Below, piece by piece: positions 35,457 through 43,262 of a DNA stretch of 64,000 nucleotides. Source of the DNA: Alphaproteobacteria bacterium PA4 (GTDB lineage: Bacteria > Pseudomonadota > Alphaproteobacteria > Sphingomonadales > Sphingomonadaceae); contig NKIQ01000013.1 of NCBI GenBank assembly GCA_002256005.1, forward strand, positions 32,490 through 96,489, read 5' to 3'. Numbering within the stretch: position 1 is the stretch's first letter; every line of letters starts with the position of its first letter. The position numbers were made by a program, and so were the translations under genes. Under the pieces are notes generated by a model, which saw nothing but the letters and a program-made list of their open reading frames with translations, was not told the DNA's origin and searched no databases.

Positions 35457-35843
35457 ATGTCCGAAACGCATACCGCAGAAGGCGGCTGCCACTGCGGCGC
35501 GGTGCGCTTCCGCGTCCGCTTCGCCGCGCCGCCGGTGCTGCTCGATTGCAATTGTTCGATGTGTGCGAAGACCGGCTATCTGCATCTGATCGTGGCGCGG
35601 GACGATTTCGTGCTGCTGCGCGGGGCCGAGGATCTGACGGAGTATCGCTTCAACAGCGGCACGGCGCGGCATCTGTTCTGCCGGCATTGCGGCATCAAGA
35701 GTTTCTATGTGCCGCGCTCGCACCCGGACGGGTACAGTGTCAGCTGGCGGGCGCTGGACGGGGTCGAGAGTGTGGTGCCGGAGATCGCGGCCTATGACGG
35801 ACGCAATTGGGAGGCAGCGCGCGCCGCGCTGGGCGATGGATGA
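35457..35843 (+). CDS. GFA-family zinc protein (glutathione-dependent formaldehyde-activating-like)
   Basis: 128 residues from ATG 35457. Zinc ligands: GGCHCGAVRF, CNCSMCAKTG and FCRHCGIKSFY, the full set of the GFA/CENP-V fold. The ribosome site GGAGG belongs to the A3 repeat. The family binds glutathione adducts; catalysis of formaldehyde conjugation is disputed. The stop overlaps the csaA start, so both share a transcript. Confidence 0.9.
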   Translation: MSETHTAEGGCHCGAVRFRVRFAAPPVLLDCNCSMCAKTGYLHLIVARDDFVLLRGAEDLTEYRFNSGTARHLFCRHCGIKSFYVPRSHPDGYSVSWRALDGVESVVPEIAAYDGRNWEAARAALGDG

Positions 35844-36214
35844 GCCATGTCACGCCGGACCTGAAGGCGCCTGCCGCGCCGCAGATCAGCTTCGATGACT
35901 GGCTGCGAGCCGATGTGCGGGTGGGGACGATCATCAGTGCGGCGGCGTTTCCGGAGGCGCGCAAGCCTGCTCTGAAGCTGGTCATCGATTTCGGGCCGGT
36001 GATCGGCACGAAACGGTCGAGCGCGCAGATCACCCGGCACTATGATGTGGACGGCCTGCCCGGCCGGCAGGTGCTGGCGGTGGTCAATTTCCCGCCCCGC
36101 CAGATCGGCAAGTTCCTGTCGGAGGTGCTGACGCTGGGGGTACCGGATGCGGATGGCGAGGTGGTGTTGCTGAGCCCAGACCAGAGCGTGCCGAACGGGG
36201 GCAGGCTGTTCTAA
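35840..36214 (+). CDS. csaA: tRNA-binding domain protein, CsaA-like
   Basis: 124 residues from ATG 35840, overlapping the GFA stop (ATGA). OB-fold of the EMAP/CsaA type: FDDWLRADVRVGTIISAAAFPEARKPALKLVIDFG, then KRSSAQITRHYD and VVNFPPRQIGKFLSEVLTLGVPD. CsaA has chaperone and tRNA-binding activities; the physiological role in proteobacteria is unclear. Confidence 0.92.
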   Translation: MSHVTPDLKAPAAPQISFDDWLRADVRVGTIISAAAFPEARKPALKLVIDFGPVIGTKRSSAQITRHYDVDGLPGRQVLAVVNFPPRQIGKFLSEVLTLGVPDADGEVVLLSPDQSVPNGGRLF

Positions 36215-36216
36215 AT

Positions 36217-36345
36217 CCCTCCCCCCTGCGGGGAGGGCGACTCACCGAAGGTGAGCGGGGTGGGGGTTCCTGCCTGTTGTCACCAAAGGCGTAACCCCCA
36301 CCCCGCTCGGCTGGCGCCGAGTCGCCCTCCCCTCTAGGGGGAGGG
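36217..36345. repeat. Long imperfect inverted repeat, G/C-rich family (B)
   Basis: CCCTCCCCCCTGCGGGGAGGG at the left is mirrored by CCCTCCCCTCTAGGGGGAGGG at the right, with GAGCGGGGTGGGGGTT and AACCCCCACCCCGCTC inside. It fills the gap between convergent csaA and the TonB receptor and could terminate both. Confidence 0.88.
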
Positions 36346-36352
36346 AGCTGAA

Positions 36353-38671
36353 TCAGAAGCCCTTCCTGACCGACACGAACACCTGGCGCGGCGCGCCAGC
36401 GAGCAGCGTCTGGTTGTCACCCGAGAAGCCGTAACCGTTCGAACCAATCGTCGCGACATAACGCTTGTCGGTCAGGTTGGTCACCGACAGTTCGACACCC
36501 AGGCCGTCCAGGAAACGGTTGTCGCTGGCGAAGCTGTAGCCGATCTTGGCATCGATCAGCAGCCGGTCCGGCACCGACTTGTCGTTCGAATAGGTGAAGA
36601 AGCGTTCCGACATGAAGTTGCCGTTGGCGCGGGCGTAGAAGCCGTCCTTTTCGAAGGCCAGTTCGGTGTTGAAGATGTGGCGCGGGCTGTCGACGACCGT
36701 CTTGCCGGCGATGGCCTGCACGATCGTGCCCGCGCTGTTGCGGACATTGTCGCGATAGGTCGAGTCATTGAACGCATAGCTGGCGGTCAGCGTCAGCGGC
36801 TTGATGATCTTCCAGGTGACACCGGCCTCGACGCCGACCGAACGCACCTTGCCGACGTTGGCGAGCACGGTCGGGTTGCCGACGATGCCGGCGCCGGCGG
36901 CGGTGGCGAGGATGCGGTTCGAGAAGTCGACATAATAGAGCGAGACGACGCCGCGCAGGCCGTCGGCACCGAAGCGATAACCGCCTTCAACAGTGCGCGA
37001 CTTTTCCGGCTTCAGCTGGCCGCTGATGGCGTTGAACCCGGCCTGGGTGGTGGCAAAGGGCGAAGCGCCGGTCGCCGCCGCGGTGAACGCCCGCTGGTTT
37101 TCGGCATAGTTCACATAGAGTTCGTTGCGATTGTCGATCGTCCAGACGGCGCCGGCCTGGGGCTGGAACCAGTCCTTCGACTCGATATTGCCGACAGCGA
37201 GGGTGTTCGGCACCAGCTGCGTCGCCTTCAGCTTGACCTGGTTGCCCTTGAACCCCGCCGTGATGGCGAAATTGTCGGACAGTTTGAAATTGTCCTGCAC
37301 CGCGATCTGGATGGTTTCGGTGTTGAAGGCATTGTACCATTGCGTGAAGAACGGGTTGCTCTGATAGGTCAGCGCCGTGGTGCTCGGCGTGGTCGTGCCG
37401 CTGACGTCATAGAAGCGGCGGGCCTGGTTGAAGTCATTGTTTTCATACCAGACATTGGCGCTGACGGTGTTGCGGTCGAGCGCGGCGACCAGCCCGCCGA
37501 TGACGCCATAGCGCGAGATGTCATATTCGGTGGTGCGGAACGAAATGTCGTTGCCGCTCGGGCTGGCGAGATAGGGGGTGAACCACGACCCCTGCCCCTT
37601 GTTGCTGTGATAATAGCCCTGAATGCTGGCCTTGACGTTGCTGGCAAGGTTACCGTCCAGCTTGACGCCGGTCAGCCAGTCGCGGCGCAGGCCGCCGGCG
37701 TCATAATAGGCATCATCGACGCTGGTGATCGGCGACGGATAGACGGTGCCGGCGGTGTTGGGCCGGCGCGGCACGCCGCCGCCGACATCGCCGCGGTTGG
37801 CGGCAATCTGCGCGATGCGCAGCGCCTTGGGCCAATCGGTGCTGATATTGTCCCAATCATAGCCGAGCCGGTTGATCTGTTCGAGCGACAGATCCTGATA
37901 GTCATTTTCCTTGCGATCGGTGAAATTGACGAAGGCCGTCACCTTCGCGTCGGCGCTGAAGTCATAGACCGCCTTGGCATTGACCTGGTGCGAACGCTGG
38001 GCGCCATCGCCCTTCCACTTGCCGGCATCGAGATAGGCATAGGACAGGGAGGCGCGCAGGCCACCCATGTTGCCGCTGTCGATGCGGGCAAAGCCGCGCA
38101 GCGTTTCGGCCGAACCATAGGTCAGGTTGCCGGCGATGCCGAGTTCCTGGCCCGGATCGCGCGATTCGAATTCGATGGTGCCGCCGAGGTTCGACGTGCT
38201 GGCGGTGCCGATGGCGCCGGCGCCCTGACTGACGCGGACGGTGCCGATATTGTCGCTGATGATGGCGCGGCTGATGTGCAGGCCGTTGGTGTTGCCATAG
38301 CTCATATCGCCCAAGGGAATGCCATCGAGCGTGAAGCCGAGCTGGTTCTGGTTGAAGCCGCGCAGGCTGATCCGCGTCGACCATTCATAGACGCCGAAGG
38401 GATCGGCCGACTGGAAATTGACACCGGGCAGCTTTTCGATGGCCTTGAACGGGCTGCTGCCGGGGGTGATCAGGCGGATATCGGCGGCGGTGACTTCGGC
38501 CTGGGAGCGGGTCTGGCCGCGACCATAGACGATGATCTCTTCGCCCTCGGCGGCATCGCTGGCGGCGATCTGGGTGACGGCGGGGTTCGCCGTTTGCGCC
38601 AGCGCCGGGCTGGCAAGCGCGGTGAGGGCAGTGGCGGCAAGCGCGACGCGACGGATGGTATTGGCAAGCAC
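36353..38671 (-). CDS. TonB-dependent outer-membrane receptor 2
   Basis: 772 residues from GTG 38671, preferred because GGGGA lies seven bases upstream; an ATG at 38689 would add six residues without a ribosome site. Signal peptide ANTIRRVALAATALTALASP ending ALAQ; TonB-box region EEIIVYGRG; plug with AIEKLPGVNFQSADPFG and LRGFNQNQLGFTLDGIPLGD; barrel ending VFVSVRKGF with terminal Phe. The plug resembles those of siderophore or vitamin receptors rather than the 988-residue glycan type at 6957. The substrate is unknown. Confidence 0.9.
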   Translation of the reverse strand: MLANTIRRVALAATALTALASPALAQTANPAVTQIAASDAAEGEEIIVYGRGQTRSQAEVTAADIRLITPGSSPFKAIEKLPGVNFQSADPFGVYEWSTRISLRGFNQNQLGFTLDGIPLGDMSYGNTNGLHISRAIISDNIGTVRVSQGAGAIGTASTSNLGGTIEFESRDPGQELGIAGNLTYGSAETLRGFARIDSGNMGGLRASLSYAYLDAGKWKGDGAQRSHQVNAKAVYDFSADAKVTAFVNFTDRKENDYQDLSLEQINRLGYDWDNISTDWPKALRIAQIAANRGDVGGGVPRRPNTAGTVYPSPITSVDDAYYDAGGLRRDWLTGVKLDGNLASNVKASIQGYYHSNKGQGSWFTPYLASPSGNDISFRTTEYDISRYGVIGGLVAALDRNTVSANVWYENNDFNQARRFYDVSGTTTPSTTALTYQSNPFFTQWYNAFNTETIQIAVQDNFKLSDNFAITAGFKGNQVKLKATQLVPNTLAVGNIESKDWFQPQAGAVWTIDNRNELYVNYAENQRAFTAAATGASPFATTQAGFNAISGQLKPEKSRTVEGGYRFGADGLRGVVSLYYVDFSNRILATAAGAGIVGNPTVLANVGKVRSVGVEAGVTWKIIKPLTLTASYAFNDSTYRDNVRNSAGTIVQAIAGKTVVDSPRHIFNTELAFEKDGFYARANGNFMSERFFTYSNDKSVPDRLLIDAKIGYSFASDNRFLDGLGVELSVTNLTDKRYVATIGSNGYGFSGDNQTLLAGAPRQVFVSVRKGF

Positions 38672-38782
38672 AGTGATTTCCCCGGACATGGTGGCAGTCC
38701 GGGGCGCGATGACAGGCGCGTGTTACGGCTTCGTGCCGGTTCCACAACATTTTTGTTGCAATGCAAGATGTTACGGCATGGT

Positions 38783-38838
38783 CATGGCCGGAACATGTCC
38801 CGGCCATGTCGCCAACACGCTTAGGGTCCGGACCCTAA
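38783..38838. promoter_or_regulatory. Hairpin and 18-bp palindrome between sodB and the TonB receptor
   Basis: CATGGCCGG (38783-38791) pairs with CCGGCCATG (38800-38808) over an 8-base loop; TTAGGGTCCGGACCCTAA (38821-38838) is a perfect loopless palindrome overlapping the sodB stop codon. The first looks like a transcript-end hairpin for sodB; the second is better suited to protein binding. Between here and the receptor, CAACA-N4-TGTTG (38745-38758) and TTGCAATGCAA (38756-38766) add further dyads. Confidence 0.5.
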
Positions 38839-39458
38839 TCCGCAGCGAAATTGGCGGCGGCGAAGTCCCAGTTCAGATGCCCTTCGACCACCGCCTTCAA
38901 ATAATCGGCGCGGCGGTTCTGCACATCGAGATAATAGGCATGTTCCCAGACATCGACGGTGAGCAGCGGGCGCTGACCGCTGGTGAACCGCACGCCGGCG
39001 TCGTGCGTCGCGACGACCTTCAGCGTATCGCCGTCCGCCACCAGCCAGGCCCAGCCGCTGCCGAACTGTTCGGTGCCGGCCTTGATCAGCGCCGCCTGCA
39101 CAGCCGCAAGGTCGCCGAAATCGCGGGCGATGGCGGCCGCCAGGGCACCGCCCGGCGTCAGCGCCTTGGGGCTCAAACTCGCCCAGTAGAAATTGTGGTT
39201 CCAGGCCTGGGCGGCGTTGTTGAAGATCTTGACCTGCGCCGGGTCATCGGTGGTGGCGCGGATGATCTGTTCCAGCGTCTGCCCGGCCAGCGGCGAGCCG
39301 GCGACCAGCTTCACCAGCGTGTCGAAATAGCCCTTGTGGTGCTTGTCATAATGAACGCCGATGGTGTCCGCCGAGATGGCGGGCGCCAGCGCGTCGCGGG
39401 CGAAGGGTAAGGGCGGCTGCTCCAGCGGGGATGCGCCATGGGTGGTGGCATTGGTCAT
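38835..39458 (-). CDS. sodB: Superoxide dismutase, Fe/Mn type
   Basis: 207 residues. Metal ligands are visible: HYDKHHKGYFD (His), NHNFYWASL (His), and VDVWEHAYYLDVQNRRADYL (Asp and His). FGSGWAWLV is the usual pre-ligand motif. Gln/Gly positions that separate Fe from Mn forms cannot be settled by eye, though AWNHNFYW suggests the Fe form. It detoxifies cytoplasmic superoxide; the periplasmic partner is sodC at 32107. Confidence 0.95.
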   Translation of the reverse strand: MTNATTHGASPLEQPPLPFARDALAPAISADTIGVHYDKHHKGYFDTLVKLVAGSPLAGQTLEQIIRATTDDPAQVKIFNNAAQAWNHNFYWASLSPKALTPGGALAAAIARDFGDLAAVQAALIKAGTEQFGSGWAWLVADGDTLKVVATHDAGVRFTSGQRPLLTVDVWEHAYYLDVQNRRADYLKAVVEGHLNWDFAAANFAAD

Positions 39459-39491
39459 GTCGGGCTCCTGGGGTAACGCCCGACGCCGGGG

Positions 39492-40097
39492 TCAGGCAGA
39501 CCCCAGATAAACCCATGGTCGCGCCGCACGGTTCCGTGCCGTCCAGTCGGCGATGCGGTCAGCGAAGAGCAATGTGAGGTCAATGGCGTCGAGCCCGCCG
39601 ATCAGCATGGCCTTGGCCTCGGCGCCGATGGCGAAGGAGAACGCAGCATCGCCGCCCGTCACCGTCTGCGCCGGCAGATCGACGGTGAGCGGCCCCGCCA
39701 CCGCCGCCAGCGCCGCAATCTCCGCCGCCGGCAGCACCAGCGGCAGCACGCCGCCGCGCACCGCATTGCCGGCAAAGATCGGGCTGAAGCTCGGTGCGAT
39801 GACGCAGCGCAGGCCATATTCGGCCAACGCCCAGACCGCATGTTCGCGGCTGGAGCCACAGCCGAAATTGTCACCGGCCAGCAATATGGCAGCATCGCGG
39901 AACGGCGCGCGGTTCAGCACGAAATCGGGGTTCTCCACCCGGCCTTCGGCATAGCGCCGCCCGGCGAACAGCCCGTCCTTCAGGCCGGTCTTGCCCGTCG
40001 TCTTCATCTCGCGCGACGGGATGATGATGTCGGTGTCGATATTGTCCTCGATCAGCGGCGCGGCCACCGAAGTCAGCGTGGTGAAGGGCCTGCTCAT
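39492..40097 (-). CDS. leuD: Isopropylmalate isomerase-type small subunit (LeuD-like)
   Basis: 201 residues from ATG 40097, overlapping the large-subunit stop (ATGA). LeuD features: DNIDTDIIIPSREMK, GDNFGCGSSREHAVWAL, IIAPSFSPIFAGNAVRGG-like sequence. It forms the lid domain over the Fe-S cluster of the partner large subunit. It is coupled to the LeuC paralogue at 40094 rather than to the more canonical leuC at 55518. It may serve either or both. Confidence 0.9.
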   Translation of the reverse strand: MSRPFTTLTSVAAPLIEDNIDTDIIIPSREMKTTGKTGLKDGLFAGRRYAEGRVENPDFVLNRAPFRDAAILLAGDNFGCGSSREHAVWALAEYGLRCVIAPSFSPIFAGNAVRGGVLPLVLPAAEIAALAAVAGPLTVDLPAQTVTGGDAAFSFAIGAEAKAMLIGGLDAIDLTLLFADRIADWTARNRAARPWVYLGSA

Positions 40098-41473
40098 GCC
40101 GCGCTGATCCGGCCGGCGATGGCGCTGGCGGCGACGGTTTCCGGGCTGGCGATGTGCGTGCGCGTGCCCGGCCCCTGCCGGCTTTCGAAATTGCGGTTGG
40201 TGGAGGAGATCACGCGCTGCTGCGGTCCGAAGCTTTCGCCGCCGGCAAAGAAGCACATCGAGCAGCCGGATTCGCGCCATTCGAAGCCGGCGGCGCGGAA
40301 GATCGCGTCCAGCCCCTTCGCCTCCGCCGCGCGCTTCACCGCCGATGAACCCGGCACGATGATGGCGCGCACGCCCGGCGCCACCTGCCGGCCGGCGACG
40401 ACCGCCGCAGCGCGTTCGAGGTCCGAAAGCCGGCTGTTGGTACAGCTGCCGATGAACGCCGCGTCGATCGGCAGCCCGGCGAGGCTCTGCCCCTCTGCCA
40501 GCCCCATATAGGCCAGCGCCTTGTCATGCGCGGCGCGGCTGCCGCTGCCGCTGAACGCCGGCACCGGTTGGCCGAGCGGCAGCGATTGCGCCGGCGAGGT
40601 GCCCCAGCTGACCATCGGCGCCAGTGTCGAGACATCAAGGCTGATCTCGCGGTCGAACACCGCATCAGCATCGCTGCGCAGATCCTGCCAGTCGGCAAGC
40701 GCGCGGTCCCACAACGCCCCCTGCGGCGCATAGCGCCGGCCCTGCAGCCAGTCGAACGTCACCGCATCGGGCGCGATGAACCCCGCGAACGCGGCGAACT
40801 CCGTCGCCATGTTGCACAGCGTCATTCGTGCCTCCATCGCCAGCGCCGTCACCGCTGGCCCGGCGAATTCGATGGCATGGCCCTGACCGCCGGCAGCGCC
40901 GTGCGCGGCGATCAGCGCCAGCGCCATGTCCTTCGCAGTCACCCCCGGCGGCAGCGTGCCGGTGAATGTCACCCGCATCGTCGGCGGCCGCATCACCCGC
41001 AACGTGCCGGTCGCCAGCGCATGCTCCGCCTCCGACGAACCGATGCCCCAGGCCAGCGCGCCGACCGCCCCTTGCGTGCAGGTGTGGCTGTCCGGCGCCA
41101 CCAGCGTCAGGCCGGGCAGCACGATGCCCAGTTCCGGCGACACGACATGGACGATGCCCTGTTGGGGGTCGCCGATATCGAACAGGGTGATGCCCGCCGC
41201 CGCACAGGCGGCGCGGGTTTCACGGATGAAGGCGGTGCCGCCGGGCATCGTCGTCACATCGCTGCGCCCCGGCAGTGTGTCGACGATATGGTCCATCGCC
41301 GCAAAGGCGCGCGCCGGATCGATCACCGACCGCCCCGCCGCTGCCAGGCTGTTCAGCGCCGCCGCGCCAGTGCGTTCGTGCAGGAAAATCCGATCGATGG
41401 CGATGATCGTCGCGCCGCCCTCGGTGGTGGCAATGGCGTGACGATCCCACAATTTGTCGAACAGGCTGGGCAT
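40094..41473 (-). CDS. leuC: LeuC-type aconitase-family large subunit, diverged paralogue
   Basis: 459 residues from ATG 41473. The [4Fe-4S] cysteines are present ([11 protein letters not shown] and ESGCSMCFF), as are APDSHTCTQGAVGALAWGIGSSEAEH and SWGTSP. Compared with the window's other LeuC (55518-56966) it lacks the DHNVPT motif, replaced by TTMPGGTAF, and the [12 protein letters not shown] region reads FLHERTGAAAL. That pattern suits a hydro-lyase for a different 2-alkylmalate-like acid. With its LeuD and a nearby acyl-CoA ligase it may belong to a degradation route; isopropylmalate activity is still possible. Confidence 0.82.
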   Translation of the reverse strand: MPSLFDKLWDRHAIATTEGGATIIAIDRIFLHERTGAAALNSLAAAGRSVIDPARAFAAMDHIVDTLPGRSDVTTMPGGTAFIRETRAACAAAGITLFDIGDPQQGIVHVVSPELGIVLPGLTLVAPDSHTCTQGAVGALAWGIGSSEAEHALATGTLRVMRPPTMRVTFTGTLPPGVTAKDMALALIAAHGAAGGQGHAIEFAGPAVTALAMEARMTLCNMATEFAAFAGFIAPDAVTFDWLQGRRYAPQGALWDRALADWQDLRSDADAVFDREISLDVSTLAPMVSWGTSPAQSLPLGQPVPAFSGSGSRAAHDKALAYMGLAEGQSLAGLPIDAAFIGSCTNSRLSDLERAAAVVAGRQVAPGVRAIIVPGSSAVKRAAEAKGLDAIFRAAGFEWRESGCSMCFFAGGESFGPQQRVISSTNRNFESRQGPGTRTHIASPETVAASAIAGRISAA

Positions 41474-41556
41474 GGGGAGGGAAATAGGCGTTTCGGGCTG
41501 GTGTGGCCAGACCAGGGACGGTTTGGCCGTTGTGCGAAGACGGCGGCCTTTGCGGC

Positions 41557-43107
41557 TTAGATCCCGCTTTCGCGCCCCCGCCAATAGCCCGCCCGCACCG
41601 TCGCCCGCGGCACCTTCCCGCTCGCCAGCCGCGGCAGGTGCGGCACGAACTCCACGCGCTTGGGCAGCTTGAACCCCGCCAGCTGGCCGCGCACATGCGC
41701 CAGCACGGCGGCCGCCAGCGCCGCGTCACCGGTCTGGCCGGGTTTCAGCTCGATGACCGCGACCACGGCTTCACCCCAGTCGGTATCCGGCGCGCCGATG
41801 GCACAGGCGTCGGCGACGGCTGGATGGCTGGCCAGCGCCGCGTCGATTTCGGCCGGGTAGATGTTGACGCCGCCGGAGATGATCACCTCGGCGCTGCGCC
41901 CGGTCAGCGTCAGCCAGCCATCGGCATCATAGCGGCCGATGTCGCCGAGCGTGTAGTGGCGGCCCAGCCGGGCCTTTTCGGTCTTTTCGGGGTCGTTCCA
42001 ATATTCGAAGGGGTTTTCGGGGGAGGCGGGCAGATAGATCAGCCCCTCCTCGCCATCCGGCAGGTCGCGGCCCGCGGCATCGCGGACAACGCTGACCCCC
42101 GCTGCACCGCGCGGCCCCTGGCGCTGGCCGACGCTGCCGGGGTGGCGCAGCCAATCCTCGGCGGTGATGAACAGCCCGCTGTTCCCCTCCGACGCACCAT
42201 AATATTCCCACAGGATCGGCCCCAGCCAGTCGATCATCGCCTGCTTCACCGGGATCGGGCAGGGCGCCGCGCCATGGATGACCATGCGCAGGCTGGACAG
42301 GTCGTGCCGCTGCCGTTCCGCCGCCGGCAGGGCGAGCAGCCGCTGGAAATGGATCGGCACCATATGGGCATGGGTGACGCCATGATCGGCAATCGCCGCG
42401 AGCACGGCGCGCGCGTCGAACCGTTCCAGCAGGACGATCGGCACGCCCGAAGCGAGTGGCCAGCGGATATCGAAGAGCAGGGGCGCCGCATGATAGGCCG
42501 GCCCGGCACACAGCGCGACGTCTCCGGGTGCATAGCCCGCGATGCTGCCTTCATGCTGCGGCGCCACGGTTTCGGCGCGCGGCTTCCACACCCCCTTGGG
42601 CCGGCCGGTGGTGCCGCTGGTATAGAGCATCAGCGTGCCCGGCAGCGGTGTCGGCGGCGCCAGCGCACAGGCGGCGGCGAGCGCGCCGGCATAATCGCCA
42701 AAGCCCGGCACCCGGCCGCCGAAGCTCAGCCGCAGCCGCGTTTCGGGCAACAGCGCCGCCAGCCCGTTCGCCAGCCGCGCCTCCACCAGCACGGCGCGGG
42801 CCTGGCAATCGCCGATGATGAAGGCAGCTTCCCCCGGCGTCAGATGGCTGTTGATCGGGGTGAGCCTGAGGCCGCTGCGCTGCGTCGCCATCAGCACTTC
42901 GACGAATTCGGCGCGATTGCCGCTGAACAGCGCCACCGCATCGCCCGGCACCAGCCCGGCACCACGCAACGCCTGGGCCAGGCGATTGGCGTTGCCGTGC
43001 AGTTCGGCAAAGCTGCGATTGCCGGACGATGCGATGATCGCCGGCGCATCGGGGCGCGTCGCTGCATATTCGGCGCTGACAAGGCCGGTCGCAATCGGAT
43101 CGATCAT
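41557..43107 (-). CDS. Acyl-CoA synthetase (AMP-forming)
   Basis: 516 residues from ATG 43107. ANL-superfamily motifs: LMLYTSGTTGRPKGV (AMP-binding P-loop), YYGASEGNSG, TLGDIGRYDADGWLTLTGR, and PRLASGKVPRATVR with the C-terminal catalytic lysine. It activates a carboxylic acid to its CoA thioester. It lies 83 bases before the leuCD-like pair on the same strand, so one operon is likely; divergent from a molybdopterin oxidoreductase. The substrate is unknown. Confidence 0.93.
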   Translation of the reverse strand: MIDPIATGLVSAEYAATRPDAPAIIASSGNRSFAELHGNANRLAQALRGAGLVPGDAVALFSGNRAEFVEVLMATQRSGLRLTPINSHLTPGEAAFIIGDCQARAVLVEARLANGLAALLPETRLRLSFGGRVPGFGDYAGALAAACALAPPTPLPGTLMLYTSGTTGRPKGVWKPRAETVAPQHEGSIAGYAPGDVALCAGPAYHAAPLLFDIRWPLASGVPIVLLERFDARAVLAAIADHGVTHAHMVPIHFQRLLALPAAERQRHDLSSLRMVIHGAAPCPIPVKQAMIDWLGPILWEYYGASEGNSGLFITAEDWLRHPGSVGQRQGPRGAAGVSVVRDAAGRDLPDGEEGLIYLPASPENPFEYWNDPEKTEKARLGRHYTLGDIGRYDADGWLTLTGRSAEVIISGGVNIYPAEIDAALASHPAVADACAIGAPDTDWGEAVVAVIELKPGQTGDAALAAAVLAHVRGQLAGFKLPKRVEFVPHLPRLASGKVPRATVRAGYWRGRESGI

Positions 43108-43148
43108 GCCGGCGCCTTCCCCATCCGCGGCCCCGCACCGCTGTTGAC

Positions 43149-43167
43149 GATTTATACAATATAAACC
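43149..43167. promoter_or_regulatory. A/T-rich dyad in the divergent promoter region
   Basis: GATTTATA and TATAAACC (8-bp arms, one mismatch) flank CAA at 43157-43159. It is the only strongly A/T-rich patch in the 155-base region between the divergent acyl-CoA synthetase and molybdopterin oxidoreductase genes, and TTGACG at 43144 adjoins it. It could be a shared operator, for instance for a TetR-type repressor (inference). Confidence 0.45.
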
Positions 43168-43262
43168 GTCGCTGCCTAGCCGGGCCCCCTTCCGACAAAC
43201 GCCAGCTATGTTTGCACGGGGCCGCCTCCTAGACTGGCCATCAAAATCGGGAGCCTCGCGCA

